A stretch of 64,000 nucleotides of DNA from Acidobacteriota bacterium (GCA_019352055.1 JABBOB010000007.1:1-64000), one strand, 5' to 3'; numbered from the stretch's first letter, positions 41,952-54,838 are shown. The notes: generated from the letters alone by a model not told the origin. Numbers and translations: made by a program.

Positions 41952-43754
41952 ATGCCACTGCCGATCGAGGACTACGCGATGATCAGCGACTGCCAGTCGG
42001 CGGCGCTGGTCGGCCGTGACGGCAGCATCGACTGGTTGTGCTTCCCGCGCTACGACTCGGCGAGCATGTTCGGCGCGCTGCTCGGCGACGAGTCGCACGG
42101 CCGATGGCTCCTCGCACCGTCCGACGACGCCGCGACCGCGACGCGGCGCTACATCGAGAACACCTTCATCCTCGTCACCACCTGGACCACGCGCACCGGC
42201 GTCGTCGAGGTCACCGACCTGATGCCGCACGGCAACCGCTCCGCCGACATCGTGCGTCGGGTCCGCGGCATCAGCGGCTCGGTCGAGCTGCAGCAGGACG
42301 TGCGGATCCGCTTCGACTACGCGCGGGCGGTGCCCTGGGTCCGGCAGGTCCACGACGAGGCGGGCCACGGCATCATCGCCACCGCGGGACCGGACGCCGT
42401 CATCCTCCGGGGTCCGCGCCTGCGCGCGCAGGACGAGACGCATCGGGGCGTGTTCACGGTGCGCGAGGGCGACACGGTCGACGCGGTCCTGAACTGGTAC
42501 CCCTCCTACCGCGACGCCCCGGCGCCGCTCGACGTCGACCACCTGATGAGGACGACGAAGGCGTGGTGGGACGACTGGACGAGCGGTATCGGCCACCAGG
42601 GCCGGTACCACGACGAGGTCGTCCGCTCCCTGCTCGTGCTCCGCGCGCTCACCCACGAGGACACCGGCGGGATCGCGGCGGCAGCGACCACGAGCCTCCC
42701 GGAGCGGTTCGGGGGCGCGCGCAACTGGGACTACCGCTACACCTGGTTGCGCGATGCCTCGCTGACGCTCTCCGTGCTCATGAGCCACGGGTACGTGGAC
42801 GAGGCGGCGGCGTGGCGCGGCTGGCTGCTCCGCGCGATCGCGGGGGATCCGGCCGACGTGCAGATCATGTACGGGCTCGGTGGCGAGCGGGACCTGCAGG
42901 AGCGCGAGCTGCCGAACTTCCCCGGCTACGAAGGGGCGTCCCCGGTCCGGATCGGGAACGGGGCCGTCAGCCAGTATCAGGCCGACGTCATCGGCGAGGT
43001 GATGGTCGCGCTGCAGGAGGCGCGGGAGAAGGGCGTCCGCTCCACGCATCACGCGTGGCCGGTGCAGCGGGCGCTGATGTCGTTCATGGAGGAGAACTGG
43101 GACCGCAAGGACAGCGGGATCTGGGAGATGCGGGGCGCGGAACGGTACTTCACCCACTCCCGCGTGATGGTGTGGGCCGCGTTCGACAGCGCGATCAAGG
43201 CGCACGAGCGGTTCGGTCGCGAGGGGCCGGTGAAGCGCTGGCAGGAGCTGCGCAGCCGCATCGAGGCCGAGATCGAGGAGCACGGATTCGACGCGGAGCG
43301 CGGCACCTACGTGCAGTCCTACGACACCAAGGAGGTGGACGCCTCCCTGCTGATCCTCCCCCAGGTCGGCTATGTGAAGGCGACCGATCCCCGGATGCTC
43401 GGCACCATCCGGGCGATCGAGGAGGACCTCATGCCCGACGGGCTCGTGATGCGGTACCGCACGCAGGCCAGCGACGACGGGCTGGAGCCGGGCGAGAACC
43501 CGTTCCTGGCCTGCAGCTTCTGGCTCGTCGAGCAGTACGCCCGGAGCGGCCGGCACGATGACGCCGTCGCGCTGATGGACCGGTTGCTCGGGCTCGCGAA
43601 CGACGTCGGCCTGATGTCGGAGGAGTACGACGTGCAGGCGAAGCGTCAGGCCGGCAACACCCCGCAGGCGCTCTCCCATCTCGCGTTCGTCCGGGCCGCC
43701 GACGCGATCGAGGCGGGCAAGGATCTGCGTCCGCGGAACGCCCCCGCGCGCTGA
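41952..43754 (+). CDS. glycoside hydrolase family 15 protein (glucoamylase/trehalase-like)
   Basis: MPLPIEDYAMISDCQSAALVGRDGSIDWLCFPRYDSASMFGALLG, GGARNWDYRYTWLRDASLTL. Confidence 0.93.
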   Translation: MPLPIEDYAMISDCQSAALVGRDGSIDWLCFPRYDSASMFGALLGDESHGRWLLAPSDDAATATRRYIENTFILVTTWTTRTGVVEVTDLMPHGNRSADIVRRVRGISGSVELQQDVRIRFDYARAVPWVRQVHDEAGHGIIATAGPDAVILRGPRLRAQDETHRGVFTVREGDTVDAVLNWYPSYRDAPAPLDVDHLMRTTKAWWDDWTSGIGHQGRYHDEVVRSLLVLRALTHEDTGGIAAAATTSLPERFGGARNWDYRYTWLRDASLTLSVLMSHGYVDEAAAWRGWLLRAIAGDPADVQIMYGLGGERDLQERELPNFPGYEGASPVRIGNGAVSQYQADVIGEVMVALQEAREKGVRSTHHAWPVQRALMSFMEENWDRKDSGIWEMRGAERYFTHSRVMVWAAFDSAIKAHERFGREGPVKRWQELRSRIEAEIEEHGFDAERGTYVQSYDTKEVDASLLILPQVGYVKATDPRMLGTIRAIEEDLMPDGLVMRYRTQASDDGLEPGENPFLACSFWLVEQYARSGRHDDAVALMDRLLGLANDVGLMSEEYDVQAKRQAGNTPQALSHLAFVRAADAIEAGKDLRPRNAPAR

Positions 43755-43871
43755 GCGCTCGAGGACTCATCGGCTGCCCCCAGGCTGCCCACCCGATGCA
43801 CCCAGCGCACTCTCTCTGCACGCTCAGATCCGATCCCTATGGTCGGGGCCCCGCACGTGAAGGAGCTCCCC

Positions 43872-44327
43872 ATGGCACAGGTCATCGAAACGATCGACGT
43901 CGACGTCCCGGTCGACACCGCGTACAACCAGTGGACCCAGTTCGAGTCGTTCCCCCGCTTCCTCAGCTTCGTGGAGTCGATCGAGCAGATCGATGACACG
44001 CATCACCACTGGACGGTGAAGGTCGGCGGGGTCGAGCGCGAGTTCGACGCCGTGATCACCGAGCAGCACCCCGACGAGCGGGTCGCCTGGAAGAGCACCG
44101 ACGGCACCACGAACGCCGGTGTCGTCACCTTCCACAAGCTGTCCGACACGAGCTCCCGCGTCGCGGTCCAGATCGACTGGCAGCCCGATGGGCTCGTCGA
44201 GAAGGCCGGCGACGCGCTCGGGTTCGACGAGCGCAGCGTGAAGAAGGACCTCGAGCACTTCAAGGAGTACATCGAGCAGAGCGGTCTGGAGGACGGCGCC
44301 TGGCGCGGAGACGTCCCCCGCTCCTGA
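43872..44327 (+). CDS. SRPBCC-family (polyketide cyclase/dehydrase-like) protein
   Basis: VIETIDVDVPVDTAYNQWTQFESFPRFLSFVESIEQIDDTHHHWTVKVGGVEREFDAVITEQHPDERVAWKSTDG. Confidence 0.87.
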   Translation: MAQVIETIDVDVPVDTAYNQWTQFESFPRFLSFVESIEQIDDTHHHWTVKVGGVEREFDAVITEQHPDERVAWKSTDGTTNAGVVTFHKLSDTSSRVAVQIDWQPDGLVEKAGDALGFDERSVKKDLEHFKEYIEQSGLEDGAWRGDVPRS

Positions 44328-44414
44328 TCCGCCGCCCGGCGTGCTCCCCGTCTGCGGACACGCCGGGCCCGGTTCATCTCGCGTTCCCCGGCGATCGGTA
44401 CCGTCTGCACGCAG

Positions 44415-44639
44415 ATGGACACACGACCCGGCAGCGCCGACGACCAGCTCCGCCGAGCGGTCGCCGCGTTCGAGCAGTCGCTGCTCGTCGCTCCGGACCT
44501 GCCCGCGCCGGCACTCCCCGCGTTCGTCGGTCTCGTCCGCGCCGTCGGCGACCTGACGCGGTTCGTGCTCGACCTCGCGCTCGACCCGGATCGCGCCGAC
44601 CCGATCGATCTCGAGCCCCGGATCCTTCGCGCGGCCTAG
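44415..44639 (+). CDS. hypothetical protein
   Basis: 74-aa ORF MDTRPGSADDQLRRAVAAFEQSLLVAPDLPAPAL... filling the gap before the convergent amidase gene. Confidence 0.45.
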   Translation: MDTRPGSADDQLRRAVAAFEQSLLVAPDLPAPALPAFVGLVRAVGDLTRFVLDLALDPDRADPIDLEPRILRAA

Positions 44640-46300
44640 CTGCGCTCGCTCCCGAGCGGCGGCGTCCGAGTCGGCGCATGCCGCTCGGTGACGCCGGATG
44701 CCTCCATCGCCGCGGCGATCGCGATCAACCGAGCATCGTCGTACGCACGTCCGGCGATCGTCAGCCCGATCGGCATCCCGATGTCGGCCATCAGCCCCAT
44801 CGGCACGGTCACCGTCGGGATGCCGAGGTGCCGGATCACGAGGTTGCCGTTCGCGACCCAGGTGCCGTTGCGCCAGGCGAGGTCCGCGGAAGCGGGGTGC
44901 ACGTCCGCGTCCGCAGGGCCGACGTCCGCGACCGCGGGGAAGACGACCGCGTCGAGGCCGAGGGAGTCCAGCTGCCCCTCGAAGTCGACCCGCCTCGCCC
45001 GCTCGAGCCCGCGCACCCCCTCCGGGATCGAGGGGATGTCGAGCAGCGACGTGACGCCGTTCCTGGCCCGTTCGACGTAGTCCGCGAGGTCGAGGTCCGC
45101 GTCCCCGTAGCGGTCCGGCAGCGCGCCGTCCGGGTGGGGGAAGATCCGCGGCCCGTCGACGTCGGCGAGGCGATGCAGAGCCGGATCGCCGTTCGCTCGG
45201 AGGAAGCCGTCCCACGCCCAGATCGAGAGGTCCCAGAGCTCGCGTTCGGCGAAGTCCGGCGGGACGAGCCCACGCGGGACGAGGTCACCGTGCTCGTAGC
45301 TCGTGACGACCGGGAAGGCGATCTCGACGACCGTCGCGCCACGCGCCTCCAGCCGTGCCCGGGTGACCCGCCAGCGCTCCAGCACCGTGGGCCGGGTCTC
45401 GATGGGCTCGGGTGCCCCGGCGTCCTCGCCGATGTACATCCGGGGCACCCCGAGGCGCAGACCCGCGAGCTGCACCGATCCGGTGAGCGCCGGGTAGGAG
45501 GCGGGCCGCAGCTCGTCGACGGGCGGGATCGGCACCCACGGCTGCATGCGCCAGAAGTCGCCGGTGGGCGTCGGGTCCGGCGCGACGACGACGTCCAGCA
45601 CCTCGAGCAGATCGGCGACCGTGCGGGTGTGCGGCACGACGACGTCCATCGTCGGCACGAGCGGCCAGTTGCCGCGGATCGAGATGATGCCGCGCGACGG
45701 CGTGTAGGCGACGAGGCCGTTGTTCGTGGCGGGCGCGCGGCCGGACGACCAGGTCTCCTCCGCCAGCCCGAACGCGGCGAAGCTGGCCGCCGTCGCCGTG
45801 CCGGACCCGTTCGAGGAGCCGGAGGCGAACGCCGCGGTGAGGAAGTCGGCGTTGTAGGGGCTCTCCGCCCGTCCGTGGACGCCGCGCTGCATGCCGCCGT
45901 TCGCCATGGGCGGCATGGTGGTGAGCCCCAGGCAGATCGCCCCGGCCGCGCGCAACCGGCCGATGGTGAAGGCGTCGCGCTGCGCGACGAGGTGCTCGAA
46001 CGCCGGCGAGCCCGCGGCGACCGTCAGCCCGCGGACCGCGTAGCTGTCCTTCGCCGTGTAGGGGATGCCGTCCAGCGGGCCGAGGGCCGCACCGGCCGCG
46101 CGGCGCGCGTCGCTCGCGCGCGCCTCCGACATCGCGGCCGGGTTCAGCACCGGCACCGCGTTCAACCGCACCCCTCCGCGGTCGTAGGCCTCGATGCGTG
46201 CGAGGTAGGCCGCGACGAGCTGCACGGCGGTGACCTCACCCTGCTGCAGCGCGCTCCGCAGGTCGGCGATCGACGCCTCCACGACATCGAACCCGGGCAT
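44636..46300 (-). CDS. amidase family protein
   Basis: GIPYTAKDSYAVRGLTVAAGSPAF, ASGSSNGSGTATAASFAAFGLAEETW (amidase-signature Ser region). Confidence 0.9.
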   Translation of the reverse strand: MPGFDVVEASIADLRSALQQGEVTAVQLVAAYLARIEAYDRGGVRLNAVPVLNPAAMSEARASDARRAAGAALGPLDGIPYTAKDSYAVRGLTVAAGSPAFEHLVAQRDAFTIGRLRAAGAICLGLTTMPPMANGGMQRGVHGRAESPYNADFLTAAFASGSSNGSGTATAASFAAFGLAEETWSSGRAPATNNGLVAYTPSRGIISIRGNWPLVPTMDVVVPHTRTVADLLEVLDVVVAPDPTPTGDFWRMQPWVPIPPVDELRPASYPALTGSVQLAGLRLGVPRMYIGEDAGAPEPIETRPTVLERWRVTRARLEARGATVVEIAFPVVTSYEHGDLVPRGLVPPDFAERELWDLSIWAWDGFLRANGDPALHRLADVDGPRIFPHPDGALPDRYGDADLDLADYVERARNGVTSLLDIPSIPEGVRGLERARRVDFEGQLDSLGLDAVVFPAVADVGPADADVHPASADLAWRNGTWVANGNLVIRHLGIPTVTVPMGLMADIGMPIGLTIAGRAYDDARLIAIAAAMEASGVTERHAPTRTPPLGSERS

Positions 46301-46335
46301 ACGACGATCCTGCCAGCCGCCCGCTAGCGTGTCGG

Positions 46336-46397
46336 GCGGTGATGGAGCTCGCCTCGACCCCGGTCGGAACCGCATCGACAGCTGATAGCCCCTGCCG
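46336..46397 (+). ncRNA. fluoride riboswitch (crcB motif)
   Basis: GGCGGTGATGGAGCTCGCCTCGACCCCGGTCGGAACCGCATCGACAGCTGATAGCCCCTGCCG has the GGTGATGG..CTCGCC / AACCGC / GCTGATAGCCCCTGCC layout and lies just upstream of crcB. Confidence 0.88.
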
Positions 46398-46421
46398 TCC
46401 CTCCTCGACGAGCGGAGCCCC

Positions 46422-46838
46422 GTGACCCTCCACCCTGAAGCGCGCCCGACGCACCTGCGTCCCGCCATGCTCGCCGTCGTCGCGGTCGGCGGAGCGCTGG
46501 GCACGGCCGCACGCGAAGCGCTCTCGCTCGCGATCCACCCGGTCGACGGTGTGCCCGTGGCGATCCTGGTGATCAACGTCGGCGGGGCGTTCGTGCTCGG
46601 GGTGCTGCTCGAGGCGCTCGCCCGGAGCGGATCCGACAGCGGTCGACGCCGGCTGCTGCGCCTCGGCGCCGGCACCGGCTTCTGCGGCGGATTCACCACG
46701 TACAGCACGCTGGCGACGGGTGCGGCGGCGCTGCTCGGCTCCGGCGCGACGGGACTCGCCCTCGGCTACGCGGTCGGTTCGGTGCTGCTCGGCACCGCGG
46801 CCGCCTGGGCCGGTGTCGCCGTGGGTGCCCGCCGATGA
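46422..46838 (+). CDS. crcB: fluoride efflux transporter CrcB/Fluc subunit 1
   Basis: VGGALGTAAREALSLAI...VINVGGAFVLGVLLEAL...GFCGGFTTYSTLATGAAAL; GTG start. Confidence 0.93.
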   Translation: MTLHPEARPTHLRPAMLAVVAVGGALGTAAREALSLAIHPVDGVPVAILVINVGGAFVLGVLLEALARSGSDSGRRRLLRLGAGTGFCGGFTTYSTLATGAAALLGSGATGLALGYAVGSVLLGTAAAWAGVAVGARR

Positions 46839-47206
46839 CGCCGCTGCTGCTCGTCCTGCTCTCGATCGCGGGCGGGATCGGCGCCGGGCTGCGGTTCGTC
46901 GTCGACGGGCTGGTGCGCGGCCGGATCGGCAGCCGGCTGCCGTGGGGCACCGCGCTGATCAACGTGTCGGGCTCGTTCCTGCTCGGTCTGCTGACGGGGC
47001 TCGCGACCCGCGGGATGCCGGAGGCGGTGCTGCTCGTGGCGGGCACCGGCCTGCTCGGCGGCTACACGACGTTCAGCGCCGCGAGCGTCGAGACGGTCCG
47101 GCTCGTGCAGCAGCGCCGCTGGGCCGCCTCCGTGCTCTACGCCCTCGGCGTCCTGGTGCTGTCGGTCGCGGTGGCGCTGATCGGGGTCGCGCTCGGCGCG
47201 GCCTGA
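46835..47206 (+). CDS. crcB: fluoride efflux transporter CrcB/Fluc subunit 2
   Basis: GGIGAGLRFVVDGLVRGRIGSRLPWGTALINVSGSFLLGLLTGL...GLLGGYTTFSAASVETVRL; ATGA overlap with the first crcB. Confidence 0.94.
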   Translation: MTPLLLVLLSIAGGIGAGLRFVVDGLVRGRIGSRLPWGTALINVSGSFLLGLLTGLATRGMPEAVLLVAGTGLLGGYTTFSAASVETVRLVQQRRWAASVLYALGVLVLSVAVALIGVALGAA

Positions 47207-47222
47207 TCCTGCCGCGCCTCCG

Positions 47223-49941
<2,719 letters not shown>

Positions 49942-49976
49942 CGTTCCTCCTCGTGTCGAGCACGACTGTATTGACC

Positions 49977-50013
49977 GGAGCATGATGGCTACGTATCGTA
50001 GCCATCATGCTCC
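49977..50013. promoter_or_regulatory. 37-bp perfect palindrome, putative TetR operator
   Basis: GGAGCATGATGGCTACG-TAT-CGTAGCCATCATGCTCC, 17-bp perfect arms, between divergent TetR and MBL genes and covering the MBL ATG. Confidence 0.8.
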
Positions 50014-50729
50014 TCTCCCCTGGACTCCACCGGATCGGCAACGACATCGTCGCCGCCCATCTCATCGCCACGGATGAGGGCATCACCCTCATCGACGCGG
50101 GCCTGCCCGGTCACTACGCCGATCTGCGACGCGAGCTGGCGGTGATGGGGCGCCCCGCCACCGACATCCGCGGCATCGTGCTGACGCACGGCGACAGCGA
50201 CCACATCGGCTTCGCCGAGCGGCTGCGGAGGGAGCTCGGCGTCCCGGTGCACATCGGCGCCGCCGACGCCGATCGGGCGAAGGGCGCGAAGCCGCCCGCC
50301 ACGCCCAGGGGCCCGATGCGGATCCGGCCGATGGCGGGGTTCCTCGCCTACGCGGCCCGCAAGGGCGCCGTCCGCATCCCGCCGCTGAACGAGGTGCGAC
50401 CCGTCGCCGACGGCGACGTGCTCGACCTGCCCGGTGCGCCACGGATCATCGGGATGCCCGGCCACTCCCCCGGCAGCATCGCCGTCCACGTGCCTTCGGT
50501 CCGCGCCGTCTTCGTCGGCGACGAGCTCACGACCCGCCACGTCCTCACCGGCGTCACCGGCCCGCAGCCGGCGCCGTTCACCGACGACCAGGCGCGGTCC
50601 TCCGCCTCGCTCGAGTCGTTGCGCGGGCTCGACGTGGAATGGGTGCTCCCCGGGCACGGCGCGCCATGGCGGAGCGGGGTCGACGCGCTGATCGCCGCGT
50701 ACCGGTCCGCTGAGGCCCGAGCGCGCTGA
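50007..50729 (+). CDS. MBL-fold metallohydrolase
   Basis: GIVLTHGDSDHIGFAERL (HxxxDH-type), PGHSPGSIAVH, LPGHGAPW. Confidence 0.92.
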   Translation: MLLSPGLHRIGNDIVAAHLIATDEGITLIDAGLPGHYADLRRELAVMGRPATDIRGIVLTHGDSDHIGFAERLRRELGVPVHIGAADADRAKGAKPPATPRGPMRIRPMAGFLAYAARKGAVRIPPLNEVRPVADGDVLDLPGAPRIIGMPGHSPGSIAVHVPSVRAVFVGDELTTRHVLTGVTGPQPAPFTDDQARSSASLESLRGLDVEWVLPGHGAPWRSGVDALIAAYRSAEARAR

Positions 50730-50751
50730 CCGGTCGGATGCCCCCGCTGGA

Positions 50752-50802
50752 CGTAAAGAGCGCGTAGAGGTCGGGCGTCGCGGCGTGCGGACCCCGTAAA
50801 GA
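50752..50802 (+). promoter_or_regulatory. candidate KdpE-type direct-repeat box upstream of kdp
   Basis: CGTAAAGA (50752-50759), CGTAGAGG (50763-50770, 11-bp period), CGTAAAGA (50795-50802). Confidence 0.45.
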
Positions 50803-50841
50803 CCACCCCCGCCGGCGCCGTCCCGTCCTTCACTGACCTCC

Positions 50842-50925
50842 GTGCTCGATGTCCTGTACCTCGCCGGCGTGCTCGTGCTCGCCGCCCTCACCGCGCTGAC
50901 CGCGAGAGCGGCGGCGAAGCGGTGA
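50842..50925 (+). CDS. 27-aa hydrophobic ORF upstream of kdpF (putative)
   Basis: [31 protein letters not shown] start; stop overlaps the kdpF GTG start (GTGA). Confidence 0.5.
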   Translation: MLDVLYLAGVLVLAALTALTARAAAKR

Positions 50926-51011
50926 TCGTCTTCGACCTCGTCGCGGCCGTGCTCGCAGTGGCCGCGATCATCTACTGCGTCGTCGCCCTCGTGCGGCCCG
51001 AGCGGTTCTGA
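50922..51011 (+). CDS. kdpF: K+-transporting ATPase subunit KdpF
   Basis: [30 protein letters not shown], 29 aa, canonical KdpF ending, immediately before kdpA. Confidence 0.88.
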   Translation: MIVFDLVAAVLAVAAIIYCVVALVRPERF

Positions 51012-51013
51012 CC

Positions 51014-52690
51014 ATGGCCGGCCTGCTCTTCGCGCTCACCCTCCTCACCCTCGTCGTCGCCCTGGTGGTGTTCGGCTGGCCGCTCTCCACCTGGATGGCG
51101 CGCACCTACACGTCGGACACGGACTGGCGGGTCGAACGAGGCGTGTACCGCCTGCTCGGCGTCGATGCCCGCGCCGAGCAGCGCTGGCCCAACTACCTCC
51201 GCGGCATCCTCGCCATCTCGGTGCTCGGCGTCCTGTTCCTCTACGCGCTGCAGCGTCTGCAACCGCTGCTGCCCTTCTCCCTCGGGCTGCCGGCGGTGCC
51301 ACCGGGTCTCGCGTTCAACACCGCGATCTCGTTCGTGACGAACACGAACTGGCAGTCCTACTCGCCGGAGGTGACGGTCGGCTACACCGTGCAGGTCGCC
51401 GGTCTCGCGGCCCAGAACTTCCTCTCCGCGGCGATCGGCATCGCCGTCGCGATCGCGCTGGTGCGCGGCATCGCCGCGAAGAGCACCGGCACGGTCGGGA
51501 ACGTCTGGGTCGACCTGGTCCGCACGATCACCCGCGTGCTGCTGCCCCTGTCGCTGGCCGCCGCGGTGGTCCTGCTCGCGACGGGCGTGATCCAGAACCT
51601 CAGCGGCTTCCCCGTGGTGCACACGCTGACCGGGGGTACCGCCACGATCCCGGGCGGCCCCGTCGCCTCGCAGGAGGCGATCAAGGAGCTCGGCACGAAC
51701 GGCGGCGGCTTCTTCAACGCGAACTCGGCGCACCCGTTCGAGAACCCGACCGGCTTCTCGGACCTGCTCGAGATCGTGCTGCTGCTGCTCATCCCGTTCG
51801 CCCTCACCCGTGTGTTCGGGCTCATGGTCGGCGACCGCCGCCAGGGTCGCGCGGTGCTGGCGACGATGGTGCTGCTGTTCGCGATCGTGCTCGGCGCGAT
51901 GGCCGCCTTCGAGACGGCGGGCGGCGGCACCGCCACGACCGCCGCGGGCGGCGCGATGGAGGGGAAGGAGCAGCGCTTCGGGGTGCTCACCTCCGTGCTC
52001 TTCGCGACCTCGACGACGCTGACCTCCACCGGCGCGGTGAACTCGATGCACGATTCGTTCACCCCGCTCGGCGGCATGGTCGCGATCATCGACATGATGC
52101 TCGGCGAGCTCGCGCCCGGCGGGGTCGGCTCCGGGCTGTACGGCTTCCTGATCGTCGCGATCCTGGCCGTGTTCCTCGCCGGCCTCATGATCGGCCGGAC
52201 GCCGTCCTACCTCGGCAAGCAGGTCGGGGGTCGAGAGATCACGTTCGTGAGCCTGTACATCCTCACCACGCCCGCCGTGGTCCTCATCGGCCTCGGGCTC
52301 ACCTTCGCGATACCGGCGGTCGCCGCGGACGTCTCGAGCACCTCGATCGCCAACCCGGGACCGCACGGCTTCTCGGAGGTGCTGTACGCCTTCACCTCCG
52401 CCGGCAACAACAACGGGTCCGCCTTCGCGGGTCTCAGCGCGAACACCCCGTGGCTGAACGCGTCGCTGGGCGCCGCGATGTGGCTCGGCCGGTACCTGCC
52501 GATCGTGTTCGTGCTGGCGCTCGCCGGCTCGTTCGCGAACCAGGAACCGCGCCCGACCGGCGCAGGGATGCTCGCGACGCACCGGCCGCAGTTCGTGCTC
52601 CTCACCGCGGGCACCGTGCTCGTCGTCTCCGCCCTCACCTACTTCCCGGTGCTCGCGCTCGGGCCGCTCGCCGAAGGACTCGCCTCATGA
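51014..52690 (+). CDS. kdpA: K+-transporting ATPase subunit A
   Basis: [62 protein letters not shown] selectivity-filter regions. Confidence 0.97.
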   Translation: MAGLLFALTLLTLVVALVVFGWPLSTWMARTYTSDTDWRVERGVYRLLGVDARAEQRWPNYLRGILAISVLGVLFLYALQRLQPLLPFSLGLPAVPPGLAFNTAISFVTNTNWQSYSPEVTVGYTVQVAGLAAQNFLSAAIGIAVAIALVRGIAAKSTGTVGNVWVDLVRTITRVLLPLSLAAAVVLLATGVIQNLSGFPVVHTLTGGTATIPGGPVASQEAIKELGTNGGGFFNANSAHPFENPTGFSDLLEIVLLLLIPFALTRVFGLMVGDRRQGRAVLATMVLLFAIVLGAMAAFETAGGGTATTAAGGAMEGKEQRFGVLTSVLFATSTTLTSTGAVNSMHDSFTPLGGMVAIIDMMLGELAPGGVGSGLYGFLIVAILAVFLAGLMIGRTPSYLGKQVGGREITFVSLYILTTPAVVLIGLGLTFAIPAVAADVSSTSIANPGPHGFSEVLYAFTSAGNNNGSAFAGLSANTPWLNASLGAAMWLGRYLPIVFVLALAGSFANQEPRPTGAGMLATHRPQFVLLTAGTVLVVSALTYFPVLALGPLAEGLAS

Positions 52691-54828
52691 CCACCACCAC
52701 CGCGCCGGCCCCCGAGGAGCGGCCGGAGGAGCACGTCGACACGCGTGCGCCGAAGGGCGCGTTCAGCGCCTCCCAGCTGGTGCAGAACCTGCCGGACGCG
52801 ATCCGGAAGCTCGCGCCCCGGGACATGGTCAAGAACCCGGTGATGCTCATCGTCGAGGTCGGCGCCGCGCTCACCACGGTGCTCGCGATCGCCCTCCCGT
52901 TCCTCGGCTCGGACGGCACCACGATCGGCTTCACCTGGGCGATCGCGGTCTGGCTGTGGTTGACCGTGCTGTTCGCGACCCTCGCCGAAGCGGTCGCGGA
53001 AGGGCGGGGCCGCGCCCAGGCCGCCTCCCTCCGGGCGACCCGGACCACCACGATGGCGACGCGCGTGACGGGGTACGACGCGGCCGCCGATCCCGCGGCG
53101 AAGTCGGCTGCGCTCGAATCGGTCGCGTCCGCCGACCTGCGACAGGGCGACGTGGTCGTCGTGGTCGAGGGCGAGGTGATCCCGGGCGACGGCGACATCA
53201 TCGCCGGCATCGCCTCCGTCGACGAGTCCGCGATCACCGGCGAGTCCGCGCCGGTGGTGCGCGAGTCCGGCGGCGACCGCAGCGCGGTCACCGGCGGCAC
53301 CCGGGTGCTGTCCGACCGCATCGTCGTGCGGATCACGAGCAAGCCCGGCGAGACGTTCGTCGACCGGATGATCGCGCTCGTCGAGGGCGCGGTGCGGCAG
53401 AAGACGCCGAACGAGCTCGCGCTCTCGGTGCTGCTCGCGAGCCTCACGATCGTCTTCCTGATCGTCGTGCTCGTGCTCGGCCCGATCGCCGGCTTCCAGA
53501 GGTCGACGCCCGGTGTGGCGGTGCTGATCGCCCTGCTGGTCTGCCTCATCCCGACCACGATCGGCGCGCTGCTGTCCGCGATCGGCATCGCCGGCATGGA
53601 CCGGCTGGTGCAGCGCAACGTGCTCGCCACCTCGGGCCGCGCGGTCGAGGCCGCCGGCGACGTCACGACCCTGCTGCTGGACAAGACCGGCACGATCACC
53701 TACGGCAACCGGCGCGCGGTCGCCTTCCTCCCCCTCCCCGGCATCGACGAGACCCGGCTCACCGAGGCCGCGGCGCTGTCCTCGATCGCCGACCCCACCC
53801 CGGAGGGGGCGAGCGTCGTCGAGCTGGCCGGCGAGCGCGGCTTCACTCCGACGGAGGCGCCGGGGCGGACGGTCGTGCCGTTCACCGCGCAGACCCGGAT
53901 GAGCGGGATCGACGAGTCCGACGGCCGGGCCCTGCGCAAGGGGGCCTCCGCGAGCGTGCTCGCCTGGGTGCACGAGCACGGTGCGGTCGCTCCGGCGGTC
54001 GCCGCCGCGCTCGAGGAGCGGGTGCGGGCCATCTCCGAGCAGGGCGGCACACCCCTCGCGGTCGCCGAGCTCGATGCGGGCGGCACCGCCCGTCTGCTCG
54101 GCGTCATCCACCTGAAAGACGTCGTCAAAGCGGGTCTGGCGGAGCGTTTCGCCGCACTGCGGTCGATGGGCATCCGCACGATCATGGTGACGGGCGACAA
54201 CCCGATCACCGCGAAGGCCATCGCCGCCGAGGCCGGCGTCGACGACGTGCTCGCCGAGGCCACGCCGGAGGAGAAGCTCGCGCTGATCCGCCGGGAGCAG
54301 GAGGGCGGCCGCCTCGTCGCGATGACCGGCGACGGCACGAACGACGCGCCCGCGCTCGCGCAGGCGGACGTCGGCGTCGCGATGAACACCGGCACCTCCG
54401 CCGCGAAGGAGGCCGGCAACATGGTGGACCTCGATTCCGACCCGACGAAGCTGATCGACATCGTGACGATCGGCAAGCAGCTGCTGATCACCCGCGGTGC
54501 GCTGACGACGTTCTCGATCGCGAACGACGTCGCGAAGTACTTCGCGATCGTCCCCGCGATGTTCGTCGGCGTCTTCCCCGGGCTGCGGGCGCTCAACGTC
54601 ATGGGCCTGCACTCCCCCGACTCGGCGATCCTCTCGGCCGTGATCTTCAACGCGCTCGTCATCGTCGCGCTCATCCCGCTCGCGCTGCGCGGCGTGCGCT
54701 ACCGCCCCTCCTCCGCCTCCGCGCTGCTCGGCCGCAACCTGCTGCTGTACGGCGTCGGCGGCGTGATCGCCCCCTTCATCGGCATCAAGCTCATCGACCT
54801 CGTCGTGAGCCTGATCCCCGGATTCTGA
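52687..54828 (+). CDS. kdpB: K+-transporting ATPase subunit B
   Basis: [18 protein letters not shown] phosphorylation motif, [27 protein letters not shown]. Confidence 0.97.
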   Translation: MTTTTAPAPEERPEEHVDTRAPKGAFSASQLVQNLPDAIRKLAPRDMVKNPVMLIVEVGAALTTVLAIALPFLGSDGTTIGFTWAIAVWLWLTVLFATLAEAVAEGRGRAQAASLRATRTTTMATRVTGYDAAADPAAKSAALESVASADLRQGDVVVVVEGEVIPGDGDIIAGIASVDESAITGESAPVVRESGGDRSAVTGGTRVLSDRIVVRITSKPGETFVDRMIALVEGAVRQKTPNELALSVLLASLTIVFLIVVLVLGPIAGFQRSTPGVAVLIALLVCLIPTTIGALLSAIGIAGMDRLVQRNVLATSGRAVEAAGDVTTLLLDKTGTITYGNRRAVAFLPLPGIDETRLTEAAALSSIADPTPEGASVVELAGERGFTPTEAPGRTVVPFTAQTRMSGIDESDGRALRKGASASVLAWVHEHGAVAPAVAAALEERVRAISEQGGTPLAVAELDAGGTARLLGVIHLKDVVKAGLAERFAALRSMGIRTIMVTGDNPITAKAIAAEAGVDDVLAEATPEEKLALIRREQEGGRLVAMTGDGTNDAPALAQADVGVAMNTGTSAAKEAGNMVDLDSDPTKLIDIVTIGKQLLITRGALTTFSIANDVAKYFAIVPAMFVGVFPGLRALNVMGLHSPDSAILSAVIFNALVIVALIPLALRGVRYRPSSASALLGRNLLLYGVGGVIAPFIGIKLIDLVVSLIPGF

Positions 54829-54838
54829 AGCAGGAACC

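Noticed and set aside
40851-43679. 942-aa minus-strand ORF
   Set aside because: Most is antisense to GH15; only the C-terminal part (40851-41630, PuuD-like) has family motifs.
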